A stretch of DNA of 36,949 bases from Weissella confusa (GCF_004766315.1 NZ_PVSN01000054.1:1-36949), one strand, 5' to 3'. Counted from the stretch's first letter, positions 26,660 to 35,568 are shown. A program made the numbers and translations. The notes: generated by a model from the sequence alone, not told the origin.

Positions 26660-27004
26660 TTACTGCGTGATTGAGAAAATCGCACTCAAGACATATAAGA
26701 TTGACACGAAAACTAAGATTTGGAAAACCTTATCCATGTTAATGTGAATGACTGTATGCATTTTCACTGAGCGTGTCACGTCATTAAAGATAACCGTTGT
26801 CGCTTCACCCAAAACCTTTGGTGCACGAACCGACAACACAACTGATACCGCTGCAATAATTAACGAAAAGATAACGCCGGCACGATCCTTACGCAAATAC
26901 TTAAACAAGCGAATGACCGTCGGCCAGAAATTGACTGCTTTTTCGACAGGGCGTCCCATGCCGCCACGGCCACCACCGCGACCGCCACTAGTATAACTAC
27001 GCAT
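26660..27004 (-). pseudogene. ABC exporter, consensus-site half, N-terminal piece ending at a premature TAA
   Basis: It starts at ATG 27004 with AAGGAGG 9 bases upstream, overlapping the end of the preceding ABC gene. It encodes a Gly/Arg-rich N-terminus (SGGRGGGRGGMGRP) and the first membrane helix (AGVIFSLIIAAVSVVLSV). It ends FSITQ-stop, where family members continue with a residue and then WIM or similar; the next codons here are TGG ATT ATG ACT CGA, so the sense clearly continues. A single C-to-T change in CAA would explain the stop. Confidence 0.85.
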
Positions 27005-27449
27005 TGACACCCACCTCCTTCAAATCTGCTTCAGACAATTGGCTCCGCATAATTTCTTGATATGCTGGGCAAGTCTTGGCTAGGTCTCGGTGTGAGCCAA
27101 CCCCGGCTAATTCGCCATTGTCTAGCACCACGATGACGTCAGCATTCATGACCGTCGCAATTCGTTGGGCAACAATGACCTTGATTGCCGGTGCCAAACG
27201 TTCGTCAGCATTAATAGCAGCTCGCAAACGTGCATCCGTGGCAAAGTCTAGCGCTGAGAACGAATCATCAAACACATAAACCTTCGCGTCTTTAATCAAA
27301 GTACGGGCAATCGCCAAACGTTGACGCTGACCTCCCGAGAAGTTAGCCCCGCCTTGCTCAACCGTCATATCCAAGCCACCTTGCTCTTGAATAAAATCAT
27401 CTGCTTGTGCAATTTTCCAAGGCATCCCAAATTTGTTCGTCTGTCGCAT
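26997..27449 (-). pseudogene. ABC exporter, degenerate-site half, C-terminal piece after a frameshift
   Basis: This frame holds the end of the first half-transporter's ATPase domain: signature FSGGQRQRLAIARTL, Walker B VYVFDDSFSALDF with Asp for the catalytic Glu, and IVAQRIATV with Gln for the switch His. Those two changes are normal for the degenerate site of heterodimeric exporters of the TM287/BmrC type. The true sense begins at IAQADDFIQEQGG, about 27417; the residues before it are frame noise. An extra A in a run of four (27413-27417) breaks the gene. Confidence 0.87.
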
Positions 27450-28743
27450 ATGGCATACCGAACGTCATGTTTGAGCGGACCGTTCCGGTGAACAATGTCG
27501 CTTTTTGCTGGGTAATCGATACTGCCTCGTGCAAATCATGTTGAGAAAGCTTTTTGACATCAACCCCTGACAGGTCAACGTGACCACTGGTTGCATCAAG
27601 CAAACGCGGAATCAAGTTAACCAGCGTCGACTTACCTGAAGCGGTTCCACCGATAATCGCCATTGTTTGCCCCGCTGTTGCTTGGGCAGTAATATGACTC
27701 AACGCTGGTCGTTCGGCGCCTTCAAATCGATATGACACATCATCAAACGCCAATGATGCTGGTCCGTCAGGCAATGCCACCGTTTGATCAGCATCCGTAA
27801 TCGTGTCAGCCGAATCCAAGACCTCATTAATACGGTCCGCTGATGCTTGGGCACGTGGCACCATGACAATCACCATTGATAGTTGCATAAAACTCATCAG
27901 AATTTGGGTCGCGTACGTCAAAAATGCCACCAAGTTTCCCATTGGCATCAGGTCAGCACCAATCAACTTGGCTCCCAACCAGACAATCCCAACGTTGGTG
28001 AATGACAAAATAATCGTCATCACTGGCATCATCATCGCAACTGTCGTAAAGACAACACGTGCTGTGTGTGTCAAATCATAGTTGGCCTCTTTAAACTTAT
28101 CAACCTCGTAGTCATCACGATCAAACGCACGGATAACGCGCACACCAGTCAGTCCCTGCTGGAAAATCAGATTGATTTTATCAACCTTCTTTTGCATCGT
28201 CTTAAAACGCGGTACCGAGATGCGCATATTGATAAACACAGCGAGGGCCAAAACTGGCAACGCAACTGCGAAAACCATCGTTAAACGATGATCCAAACGC
28301 CATGCCATGATGGATGCACCCACAAACAAAAGTGGTGACATCAACATCATACGCAACACCGTTTGGAACACGTTTTGGATTTGCGTGACGTCATTTGTCG
28401 TTCGGGTAATCAGCGTTGCGCTTCCAAATTTATCAACGTTCTTGGCATCCATAAAGGTAACCTTACGGAACAGCGCACTACGCAACTTCATCCCCAAACG
28501 TTGACTCTGGGTCGCCGCAAAGAACACATTCAACGCTGCCCCTGACCAGCCGGCAATGGCAATCAACAACATGATGCCACCCATGCGCCAGATATAATCG
28601 ATATCGTTTTGGGCAATTCCTTTATTAATAATGTTCGACGTAATTGTCGGCAATGACAAATCCGCCGATACTTGAACCATTAAAAACAACACCGCCAGTA
28701 TGACTGGAATGGGTTGTAAATATCGTTTTCCTATTCGAAACAT
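27397..28743 (-). pseudogene. ABC exporter, degenerate-site half, N-terminal piece ended by a frameshift
   Basis: Six membrane helices of an exporter-type transmembrane domain (YLQPIPVILAVLFLMVQV, MGGIMLLIAIAGWSGAALNV and others). The ATPase domain starts with Walker A IIGGTASGKSTLVNLIPR and Q-loop ITQQKATLF. It ends after DALEN in the out-of-frame residues CTSR, where the family continues DALEIAQADDFI. I chose ATG 28743 (GAGGA upstream) over 28749. Its partner lies directly downstream and is also broken, so the whole drug or lipid exporter is probably lost. The substrate is unknown. Confidence 0.87.
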
Positions 28744-28804
28744 AATCATTCCTCACGTTCTGTTAGACACCGTTAGTTTACTCGCCTTTTTCGGATAATA
28801 AAAG

Positions 28805-28832
28805 AAAAAGCTCATGGAGCACCATGAGCTTT
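28805..28832 (-). terminator. Terminator of the LysR gene
   Basis: AAAGCTCATGGTG and CTCCATGAGCTTTTTC pair on the minus strand with a T-rich tail, nine bases past the LysR stop codon. Confidence 0.85.
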
Positions 28833-28840
28833 GATTATGT

Positions 28841-29719
28841 TTACTTATTTTGACCAACGAACTCCCAAAAGAGCTCACTTGCCTTAGAATGTTGGGCCGT
28901 GTTCTTACGCATAAAGGCCAATTGACTCACATCATTGAGGTTAATCGGACGCTTGATGATATCTGGGTTAGCCGACATATCAACGCTCTTTTCCATCATG
29001 ATTGAGACACCCATCCCGTTAGCAATCATATTTAAGATGATATCGATACGTTGCCCTTCATAGGCCACTTTTGGCTCGAAGCCAGCGGTACGGGCCATTG
29101 CCATCACACGGTTATAAATCGTTGTTTCACGCCCGAGCAATAGGAATTCTTCATCTTGCAAATCGCCGATTTTCACCTGCGTCGTGTCAGCCAATGGATG
29201 GTCTTTTGGTACAACGCAAACAAACTGATCCTTATCCGTCACGATTGTTTCGTACTTCTCATTAATGTCCCCGAAGTCACGACCAAACACCACATCCGCC
29301 TTACCATTGTCCAACGACTGAGTAATAACGCCGTGATCAACTTCAGATAGGTGCAATGAAATTTCCGGATGATTATGATGGAATGCAGCAATCAACTCAA
29401 ACCCGCGATAGTTGGAAACTGATGGAATCGCAAGGATCGTCAGCGTATTTTCAGATTCCGCTGCGTGCTGATTAAGTGTACGCAACATCGCATCATATTC
29501 GGATCTAATTTTGGCTGCATAAATAGCAGTAATGCCCCCGGCCTCAGTTAACTTGATGGTCCGGTGGCTACGCTCAAACAGCTTCGTATCCAATTCCTTT
29601 TCTAGCGCTAAGATTTGTTTTGAGATGTTACCTTGCGTCGTGAATAAACGTTCGGCAGTCTCGGTATAGCTTAGCGTTTTCGCCAAATCTAAAAATACCT
29701 CAAACTTATGGATATCCAT
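28841..29719 (-). CDS. LysR-family transcriptional regulator (292 aa)
   Basis: N-terminal winged helix-turn-helix (KFEVFLDLAKTLSYTETAER, TTQGNISKQILALEKELDTK, LFERSHRTIKLTEAG). A periplasmic-binding-type effector domain from about residue 90 contains LTILAIPSVSNYRG, HPEISLHLSEVDHG and the loop GMGVSIMMEKSVD. The length is standard. It is divergent from the DUF554 membrane protein gene with 115 bases between starts, the classic layout for a LysR regulator and its target. The effector is unknown. Confidence 0.92.
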   Translation of the reverse strand: MDIHKFEVFLDLAKTLSYTETAERLFTTQGNISKQILALEKELDTKLFERSHRTIKLTEAGGITAIYAAKIRSEYDAMLRTLNQHAAESENTLTILAIPSVSNYRGFELIAAFHHNHPEISLHLSEVDHGVITQSLDNGKADVVFGRDFGDINEKYETIVTDKDQFVCVVPKDHPLADTTQVKIGDLQDEEFLLLGRETTIYNRVMAMARTAGFEPKVAYEGQRIDIILNMIANGMGVSIMMEKSVDMSANPDIIKRPINLNDVSQLAFMRKNTAQHSKASELFWEFVGQNK

Positions 29720-29834
29720 AATACGTCCTCTTAAATATTACTCTTTGGAATAGTTTATCACATTTTTGGATTTGTTGCGTTTACTTATTAAGCGTAAGAT
29801 AGAAATATCGCGTTTCATGGGGGTAAGAGAGAAT

Positions 29835-30572
29835 ATGAATATGCCTACTGGTATTATTATTAATGCTTTGTCCGTTTTAGCGGGCGGTATCGTCGGTGGC
29901 CTTTTCGGCAACCGCATTTCTGATAAATTTAAAAATGAAATTAACATGATTTTAGGCGTCGCCTCAATGACAATGGGTGTCATCGCCATTGCGCCAACTA
30001 AGAACATGGCGCAAGTCATCTTTGCTTTGATTCTTGGGACATCACTTGGGTTAATTTTCCACGTTGGTCAACTGGTTAACCGTGGTGCTGGTTTTATGCA
30101 ACGCCAAATTGCTCGCGTTATTCCAATGAAATCAAGTATGCCTGAAGATGAATTCATGGCAACCTTGTTGACGGTCATCGTCCTATTCACCGCCTCAGGA
30201 ACTGGTATCTACGGTTCCTTGGTTAACGGTATGACTGGTGATGCGACAATTTTGATTTCTAAGTCAATTTTGGATTTCTTCACGGCAACGATTTTTGCAG
30301 CTAACCTTGGCTTTGTAGTCTCAGTAATCGCCGTACCACAATTTATTTTCTTCTTTATTCTATTCTTGCTTGCTGGGTTCATTTACCCACTAACGAACCC
30401 AGCCATGATTACAGACTTCAAGGCTGTTGGTGGTGTGCTGATGCTAGCCACTGGATTCCGTATGATTAAAGTTAAGATGTTCCCCACTACAGACATGATT
30501 CCTTCAATGATCATCATCATGCCACTTAGCTGGCTATGGATGACCTACATTCTACCTGTACTAACCCACTAA
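29835..30572 (+). CDS. DUF554 membrane protein, possible transporter (245 aa)
   Basis: Seven or so hydrophobic segments. The N-terminus PTGIIINALSVLAGGIVGGL and the repeat-like GIYGSLVNGMTGDATILISK with FKAVGGVLMLATGFRM are the DUF554 signature. The function is not established; it looks like a small transporter or channel. I chose ATG 29835 because the family begins at this point and AGAGAG lies just upstream; the longer frame to 29766 adds basic residues with no match. It is divergent from the LysR gene, which may control it. Confidence 0.85.
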   Translation: MNMPTGIIINALSVLAGGIVGGLFGNRISDKFKNEINMILGVASMTMGVIAIAPTKNMAQVIFALILGTSLGLIFHVGQLVNRGAGFMQRQIARVIPMKSSMPEDEFMATLLTVIVLFTASGTGIYGSLVNGMTGDATILISKSILDFFTATIFAANLGFVVSVIAVPQFIFFFILFLLAGFIYPLTNPAMITDFKAVGGVLMLATGFRMIKVKMFPTTDMIPSMIIIMPLSWLWMTYILPVLTH

Positions 30573-30576
30573 ACAC

Positions 30577-30618
30577 AAAAAACCGCTTAATTCACAAATC
30601 GTGAATTAAGCGGTTTTA
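30577..30618. terminator. Bidirectional terminator between DUF554 and pgk
   Basis: AAAACCGCTTAATTCAC and GTGAATTAAGCGGTTTT form a 17-bp stem with A and T runs on both sides, between the convergent genes. Confidence 0.92.
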
Positions 30619-30663
30619 TTTTTCAACTAATTAGCTGATTTGTAATCGATGCGAGCTTCAAAA

Positions 30664-31887
30664 TTACTTTTCAGAAATAGCTGCGATACCTGGCAAAGTC
30701 TTACCTTCCAAGTACTCCAATGAAGCACCACCACCAGTTGAGATGTGGCTCAATTGGTCAGCAACACCAAGTTGTTGAACAGCGGCAGTTGAGTCACCAC
30801 CACCAACGATAGTCGTTGCACCGTTCTCCTTAGTTACCTTAACCAATTCTTCACCGATAGCCAAAGTTCCCTTGGCAAAGTTAGGCATTTCGAACACACC
30901 CATAGGTCCGTTCCAAACAACAGTCTTTGCGTCTGACAAAACTGACTTGAACAATTCGATTGACTCAGGACCAGCATCAAGACCCATGTAACCGTCCTTG
31001 ATACCATCCTTAGCAATGTACGTGTCAGCATCGTTAGCAAACTTGTCAGCTGCTACGGCGTCAACAGGCAATACCAACTTGTTGCCAGCTTCTTCAATCA
31101 ATTGCTTAGCCAAGGCGACCTTGTCTTCTTCAAACAATGAGTTACCGATAGCCTTACCGTTAGCTGCGTCGAACGTAAATGCCATTCCACCACCAACGAT
31201 AACCTTGTCAGCCTTCTTCAACAAGTTCTCGATAATAGTAATCTTGTCTGAGACCTTAGCACCACCGATGATAGCAACGAATGGACGCTCTGGGTTTTCA
31301 ACGGCACCACCCAAGAACTTGATTTCCTTTTCCATCAAGAATCCAGCAGCAGTTTGTGCGATGTTTGAAGCGATACCAACGTTTGAAGCGTGGGCACGGT
31401 GAGCCGTACCAAAGGCATCGTTAACAAAGACGTCACCCAATGAAGCCCAGTACTTACCAAGCTCAGGATCGTTCTTTGACTCGCGCTTAACTTCTTCACC
31501 GTTAACAACGTCTTCGAAACGCGTGTTCTCGAAGATCAAAACTTGACCATCTTCCAAACCAGCGATTGCGTCTTCCAATTCCTTACCTTCAGTAGCAGGA
31601 ACGAAAGTAACAGGTTGACCCAACAAGTCAGCCAAACGTTGTGCAACAGGCTTCATTGACAAGCCCTTCTTGTCATCTTCACTCTTGATACGTCCCAAGT
31701 GTGAGAACAAGATAGCGCGTCCGCCGTTATCCAAAACGTACTTAATAGTTGGCAATGCAGCTACGATACGGTTGTCGTTTGAGACAACAACTTCACCGTT
31801 CTCTTCCTTCAAAGGAACGTTAAAGTCAACACGCATCAAAACCTTCTTACCCTTCAATTCCAAGTCTTCAACAGTCAACTTAGCCAT
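30664..31887 (-). CDS. pgk: Phosphoglycerate kinase
   Basis: Glycolytic enzyme that makes ATP from 1,3-bisphosphoglycerate. [11 protein letters not shown] and ILFSHLGR in the N-domain, [13 protein letters not shown] with the IGGAK loop, [11 protein letters not shown] and GGGDSTAAV near the nucleotide site are all present. The length is 407 aa. The start has AAGGA 7-8 bases upstream. It lies downstream of gap but the gap terminator intervenes, and a TATAAT at 31947-31942 gives it a likely promoter of its own. Codon use is strongly biased, as expected for a highly expressed gene. Confidence 0.98.
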   Translation of the reverse strand: MAKLTVEDLELKGKKVLMRVDFNVPLKEENGEVVVSNDNRIVAALPTIKYVLDNGGRAILFSHLGRIKSEDDKKGLSMKPVAQRLADLLGQPVTFVPATEGKELEDAIAGLEDGQVLIFENTRFEDVVNGEEVKRESKNDPELGKYWASLGDVFVNDAFGTAHRAHASNVGIASNIAQTAAGFLMEKEIKFLGGAVENPERPFVAIIGGAKVSDKITIIENLLKKADKVIVGGGMAFTFDAANGKAIGNSLFEEDKVALAKQLIEEAGNKLVLPVDAVAADKFANDADTYIAKDGIKDGYMGLDAGPESIELFKSVLSDAKTVVWNGPMGVFEMPNFAKGTLAIGEELVKVTKENGATTIVGGGDSTAAVQQLGVADQLSHISTGGGASLEYLEGKTLPGIAAISEK

Positions 31888-31941
31888 TGTAAAAGTCCTT
31901 CTTTCTGTGTGTGATTGCTTTTAATAAAAATCAATAACTAT

Positions 31942-31947
31942 ATTATA
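31942..31947 (-). promoter_or_regulatory. -10 element of the pgk promoter
   Basis: A perfect TATAAT sits right after the gap terminator's T run. The matching -35 would fall inside the terminator hairpin and is weak (ATTCTG). Confidence 0.45.
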
Positions 31948-31948
31948 T

Positions 31949-31990
31949 CAAAAAACAGGTGGTTCAGAATGTCTAAACCACCTGTTTTTA
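31949..31990 (-). terminator. Terminator of gap
   Basis: AAAAACAGGTGGTTTAGAC and TGAACCACCTGTTTTTT form a strong stem of at least ten pairs, ending in T6 on the minus strand. Confidence 0.9.
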
Positions 31991-32013
31991 CTCTATCTAC
32001 TAGAAACTAGCAA

Positions 32014-33024
32014 TTAGAGAGTTGCCAAGTGCAACAACGTACGGATCATGTTTGAAGTGAAACCGTATTCGTTGTCGTACCATGCAGCAGTTTGAACCAA
32101 TTGCTTGTCACCAACAGTGATGACCTTAGTCAAAGTTGGGTCAAATACAGCACCGTGCGTGTCGCCGATGATGTCTGATGAAACGATTTCGTCTTCGTTT
32201 ACACCAAATGAATCGTTGACATACTTCTTAACAGCGTTGTTAACTTCTTCGGCAGTTACAGTCTTTGACAATACAGTCGTCAACTCAGTAACAGAACCGT
32301 CAACAACACCAACACGTTGTGCGTGACCGTCCAACTTACCAGCAACAGAAGGAACAACCAAACCGATAGCCTTAGCGGCACCAGTTGAGTGAGGAATCGT
32401 GTTTGCTGAAGCAGTACGGTTTGAACGGAACTTTGATCCCTTAGGACCGTCCAAGATCATTTGCGTTGAAGTGAAGGCGTGAACCGTCGTCATCAAACCG
32501 ATCTCGATACCAAATTCCTTGTCCAATGCGTTAGCCAATGGAGCCAATGATTGCGTCGTGCATGAACCAGCTGATACGATGTGATCATCTGAAGTCAAAG
32601 TGTCTTGGTTAACGCCGTAAACAACCGTTGGGATGTTTCCAGCTGGAGCTGAGATCAAGACCTTCTTTGCACCTGCATCCAAGTGAGCTTGTGACTTTTC
32701 TGCTGAAGTGTAGAATCCAGTAGACTCCAAAACGATTTCAACACCATCGTTAGCAACCCACTTCAAGTCAGCTGCGTTACGCTCAGCGTAAACGCGGATC
32801 TTCTTACCATCAACGATGATACCTTCTTCGTCAGCTGAAACTTCAGCGTTCAAAGTACCGTGCGTTGAGTCATACTTCAACAAGTATGCCAACATAGCAG
32901 GGTTAGTCAAATCGTTAATTGCAACAACTTCGATGTCATCCGCAGTATCCTTCAACTCAAGGATGCGACGGAAGGCCAAACGACCAATACGGCCGAAACC
33001 GTTGATACCAATCTTAACAGTCAT
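32014..33024 (-). CDS. gap: Glyceraldehyde-3-phosphate dehydrogenase, NAD-dependent
   Basis: Central glycolytic enzyme. The NAD-binding start [18 protein letters not shown] is followed by the catalytic Cys in [17 protein letters not shown] and the His region [12 protein letters not shown], and it ends at [20 protein letters not shown]. At 336 aa it has the usual length. I chose ATG 33024 because the Rossmann fold starts there and GGAGG lies 10 bases upstream; the longer frame to 33114 crosses the promoter. It has its own promoter and terminator and shows high-expression codon use. Confidence 0.98.
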   Translation of the reverse strand: MTVKIGINGFGRIGRLAFRRILELKDTADDIEVVAINDLTNPAMLAYLLKYDSTHGTLNAEVSADEEGIIVDGKKIRVYAERNAADLKWVANDGVEIVLESTGFYTSAEKSQAHLDAGAKKVLISAPAGNIPTVVYGVNQDTLTSDDHIVSAGSCTTQSLAPLANALDKEFGIEIGLMTTVHAFTSTQMILDGPKGSKFRSNRTASANTIPHSTGAAKAIGLVVPSVAGKLDGHAQRVGVVDGSVTELTTVLSKTVTAEEVNNAVKKYVNDSFGVNEDEIVSSDIIGDTHGAVFDPTLTKVITVGDKQLVQTAAWYDNEYGFTSNMIRTLLHLATL

Positions 33025-33050
33025 TATTAAGATTCCTCCCAGAAATTCTT

Positions 33051-33064
33051 TGTAAACGTTTTTA
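33051..33064. promoter_or_regulatory. Possible CcpA cre site at the gap transcription start
   Basis: TGTAAACGTTTTTA matches the catabolite-response consensus except for one base near the end. It lies about 10-22 bases downstream of the gap -10, where CcpA could act as a roadblock. Confidence 0.4.
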
Positions 33065-33072
33065 CGTTGTCT

Positions 33073-33101
33073 ATTATACGACTTTGTATAAAGTTTCGCA
33101 A
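33073..33101 (-). promoter_or_regulatory. Promoter of gap
   Basis: TTGCGA (33101-33096) and TATAAT (33078-33073) are 17 bases apart, about 50 bases ahead of the gap start. A second TATAAT near 33213 could be an upstream promoter but has no clear -35. Confidence 0.75.
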
Positions 33102-33261
33102 ACAGTTGTAACAACGTGCTTTCAACATCGCAACAAATATGAAATTTGTTACGAACCGAGTCGATCTTTCGTTCTGAAATAAATCAGTACTCCTAACCAA
33201 CCGATATATTTATTATACGCCACTAGCTTAAAAAAAGCTCACTTTTGCTTTGATTAAGAAC

Positions 33262-33293
33262 AAAAATGCCCAGGATTCGCTCCTGGGCATTTG
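33262..33293 (-). terminator. Terminator of the unknown secreted protein gene
   Basis: AAATGCCCAGGA and TCCTGGGCATTTTTG form a 10-bp stem with a T run directly after the stop codon. Confidence 0.9.
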
Positions 33294-34025
33294 TTACTTT
33301 TTCATAGAATTTACAAGACGACGCTTTGTACGGCGGAACGTTGTTGACATGAAGCTCGTGTGCAATTCAATCAATGTCAAAATCACAAGCAACGTCACCG
33401 TTCCAATAACTGAGAACCACGTCCCTGTCATATCAATCAATGAACGTTCGTCATGGCTAGCCAATGAAATTGACGATGCCTTAACAACCTCTTCCTCTGA
33501 CAAAGCTTCGCTAATCAAATCGAAGTCTGCCATGCCAATCATTTGTTGCAACGTAAATGGGTCGTTCAATGATTGGAACTCGTGTAGGTTTTCCTGTAGT
33601 TGATCTTCTTCACTCTTCAAACGATCTTCCCAACCATCGCGGTCGTTATCAAAAATCGTTAGCAAACGAATTTCGTGAATCAAAAAAATGTAGTCAGCGA
33701 CATATTGGTAGGCGGCTTGTTCTAGAGACAACAACCCTTGTTCCATTTGTCCTTGGTGATCGCTCAATTGATGAGTTGCCTTCTTCAAAGCATCTACGAC
33801 ATCGGCTTGTGCCTTAAAGCGATCGCGCATACTATCGACCTTCCCCAACGCGGTCGTATACGCCGTATACATTTCTTCATTATCAGGCGTATCCGCCATT
33901 GGTACAGCAGACGTTTGTGCGTTTGTATCAAACACTTTCGTCTCTTCCCCGTATGCTGTTACTTGCATGCCTAGTGCGACAATAAATGTCACAACTGCCA
34001 TACCAACCTTTTGCCACTTTTTCAT
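33294..34025 (-). CDS. Unknown exported protein with a C-terminal membrane anchor (243 aa)
   Basis: Not recognised. An N-terminal signal peptide (MKKWQKVGMAVVTFIVALGM) is followed by a long mostly helical, Gln/Asp/Glu-rich region with heptad-like stretches (SMRDRFKAQADVVDALKKA, GLLSLEQAAYQYVADY, EDQLQENLHEF). One membrane helix near the end (SVIGTVTLLVILTLIELH) leaves a basic tail (RRTKRRLVNSMKK) on the other side. This is a rod-like outside domain with a cytoplasmic basic tail. I chose ATG 34025 because GGAAGG lies 10 bases upstream and gives a proper signal peptide. It is monocistronic, and no neighbour gives a function. Confidence 0.7.
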   Translation of the reverse strand: MKKWQKVGMAVVTFIVALGMQVTAYGEETKVFDTNAQTSAVPMADTPDNEEMYTAYTTALGKVDSMRDRFKAQADVVDALKKATHQLSDHQGQMEQGLLSLEQAAYQYVADYIFLIHEIRLLTIFDNDRDGWEDRLKSEEDQLQENLHEFQSLNDPFTLQQMIGMADFDLISEALSEEEVVKASSISLASHDERSLIDMTGTWFSVIGTVTLLVILTLIELHTSFMSTTFRRTKRRLVNSMKK

Positions 34026-34142
34026 AACATTCATGCCTTCCATTTCTCTCTTGTAAAAGAATAGCAAGACATTTTAGATTTATTTGGCGTAATTTATGAC
34101 GAAATTCCAGAAAATGTGAATTTTTAATGTGCTATGTCCCAA

Positions 34143-34179
34143 AACAAAACGCACCCGGCCTCACAGAACCAGATGCGTT
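34143..34179 (-). terminator. Terminator after the 70-aa membrane protein gene
   Basis: On the minus strand, AACGCATCTGG pairs with CCGGGTGCGTT and is followed by TTGTTTTG. Confidence 0.75.
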
Positions 34180-34190
34180 AGAAAACTCGC

Positions 34191-34403
34191 TTATTTTTGC
34201 AAAACAATTTGGTGCGCTTGACTAGCGTTTGCACCACTCAAACGAGCTAGTGCATAACGTGCTACACGACCTAATCCGCGTAGTACGTGTACGCCACGCA
34301 AATCCCAAAGGAAATCAATCGCAGTTGCTAACGTCACTAAGATCAACCATGCAATCGCCATCAAAAGCCCCAAAACAAATACTCCATTCCATGCTGCAAT
34401 CAT
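34191..34403 (-). CDS. Small membrane protein controlled by an operator-like array (70 aa)
   Basis: One long N-terminal hydrophobic stretch (VFVLGLLMAIAWLILVTLAT) is followed by a basic amphipathic region (LRGVHVLRGLGRVARYALAR) and a polar end. I do not recognise it; it could be a phage-like or toxin-like small membrane protein. I chose ATG 34403, with GGAGG 7 bases upstream. A good promoter (34514-34486) precedes it, carrying copies of the TTAGGTTTTAA motif that also sits upstream of the XRE repressor gene, so the repressor probably controls it. Confidence 0.6.
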   Translation of the reverse strand: MIAAWNGVFVLGLLMAIAWLILVTLATAIDFLWDLRGVHVLRGLGRVARYALARLSGANASQAHQIVLQK

Positions 34404-34420
34404 AACATTACCTCCCACAA

Positions 34421-34537
34421 TTAATTTAAACCTAACTGATATTGTTAATTAAAGTCCTAAACGTCTATCGCTTAGGACATAATTTATTATATATTAGGTT
34501 TTAACTAATTTCAACCCTAAAGTTAGGTTTTAATTAA
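34421..34537 (-). promoter_or_regulatory. Promoter with repeated operator-like motifs and a hairpin
   Basis: TTGAAA (34514-34509) and TATAAT (34491-34486) are 17 bases apart on the minus strand. The motif TTAGGTTTTAACTAA fills the spacer (34494-34508). A second copy, TTAGGTTTTAATTAA, lies 29 bases upstream (34523-34537). A third, TTAGGTTTAAATTAA, lies inverted near the ribosome-binding site (34435-34421). GTCCTAA and TTAGGAC (34454-34478) form a hairpin in the leader that may terminate or be another site. Confidence 0.6.
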
Positions 34538-34713
34538 CGGTAACTAATGCGGTCCATTGGGTGGGCTGCGTTAAAGGCATTAATAATCTCAAGCACGTCT
34601 CGACGAGCTGCCCCTTTTTGGGCGTACTTAACTGCTTTTTGCTTATCTTTTGAGACGTTTGATAGCGTTGATTGAAAATGCATACCGTTACGTTGTTTAG
34701 ATGGTAAAGCCAT
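34534..34713 (-). CDS. Small basic protein of unknown function (59 aa)
   Basis: The frame from ATG 34713 has GAAGGA 7 bases upstream and encodes a soluble basic protein (MALPSKQRNGMHFQSTL, SKDKQKAVKYAQKGAARRDV) that ends in SYR. The middle is Lys/Ala-rich and could form a helix. It follows the ImmA gene by 23 bases in the same direction, so it is probably the third gene of the XRE-ImmA operon. Its stop overlaps an operator-like repeat. I do not recognise it. Confidence 0.6.
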   Translation of the reverse strand: MALPSKQRNGMHFQSTLSNVSKDKQKAVKYAQKGAARRDVLEIINAFNAAHPMDRISYR

Positions 34714-34736
34714 AATCGATTCCTTCTTTCAACATG

Positions 34737-35195
34737 TTAGCCAGGGAGTAATCCACGGCGCTGATAATAGTTAACCGTCTCATCAGCAAAATCACTTGGG
34801 TAGCCCAAATGCTCTTCTAACATCCAAGCTGCAAAAGGTTCATCTGAGTGTTGACGGGCAATACGCATTAAATCATCTTCTGAAGTCATGTAGGCAATCA
34901 CTTCTTCACGCGCGTTAACTTCATTATTGTGGGCCCGGACAGCATCATAGTCCAAATGATCCCCTAAATCAGAAATAGCGTGATGATATTCTTCGACCAG
35001 CGTACGTGCCTTATCGAATGTATCTAGTTCGCGGTCGATGAAGATGTATGCCTTGTCACCTTTCAAGTAAGCAACACCGTCTAATCCCGAATTTTCTTTT
35101 AATGGCATCGTATCTAGAATGATAGGTTCTAACCCGTGTTGCGTCAGATCATCCTCTACGCGCATTAATAGATCATCGTAATCATTACTTCGCAT
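34737..35195 (-). CDS. ImmA/IrrE-family metallopeptidase-like protein (152 aa)
   Basis: In the ICEBs1 paradigm ImmA cleaves the partner repressor ImmR to derepress the element. The zinc motif appears as LVEEYHHAIS (EExHH variant) with preceding GVAYLKGDKAYIFIDREL and following NNEVNAREEVIAYM, where the distal Glu should lie. I chose ATG 35195, which overlaps the last codons of the XRE gene with AGGA upstream; this is translational coupling typical of such pairs. The C-terminal 50 residues (FAAWMLEEHLGYPSDFADET) resemble phage Gp-type ImmA tails. Confidence 0.85.
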   Translation of the reverse strand: MRSNDYDDLLMRVEDDLTQHGLEPIILDTMPLKENSGLDGVAYLKGDKAYIFIDRELDTFDKARTLVEEYHHAISDLGDHLDYDAVRAHNNEVNAREEVIAYMTSEDDLMRIARQHSDEPFAAWMLEEHLGYPSDFADETVNYYQRRGLLPG

Positions 35196-35568
35196 TGCGG
35201 TCCTCGTAGTCAGCAATCAATCCTTCAATATATGCCTTGGCACGGTCGATAACACGGTGACGATCTTCGTCAGGCAATCCTGAAATATCCAAGCCCCAGT
35301 GTGCTGCCATCAAAACTGGTTCATCAGTCGCAACGGCCGTTGAAACCTTATCTGGATCTTCAACTAGGTCAGACTTTGACACACCAAAGTATTCAGCCAT
35401 TGCTTCAATCTTACCGATACGTGGGTACGTCTTACCGTTTGACCAATCAGAAATTGTTGCCGTTGAAACACCAACGATTTCAGCCAAACGGGCCGCTGTA
35501 ATTTCTCGTTGCTTGATTAGGCGCTTAATGTTTCGCCCCATAATCTCCTTACCTTCTGATGATGCCAT
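35185..35568 (-). CDS. XRE-family repressor, ImmR-like (127 aa)
   Basis: An N-terminal helix-turn-helix at about 12-65 (RNIKRLIKQREITAARLAEI, VGVSTATISDWSNGKTYPRI, GKIEAMAEYFGVSKSDLVED) is followed by a C-terminal half with DISGLPDEDRHRVIDRAKAY, the usual dimerisation segment next to an ImmA partner. I chose ATG 35568, with AAGGTGA upstream. It is coupled to ImmA. A palindrome AGGTTAAACCT lies upstream of its -10, suggesting autoregulation. Confidence 0.92.
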   Translation of the reverse strand: MASSEGKEIMGRNIKRLIKQREITAARLAEIVGVSTATISDWSNGKTYPRIGKIEAMAEYFGVSKSDLVEDPDKVSTAVATDEPVLMAAHWGLDISGLPDEDRHRVIDRAKAYIEGLIADYEDRNAK

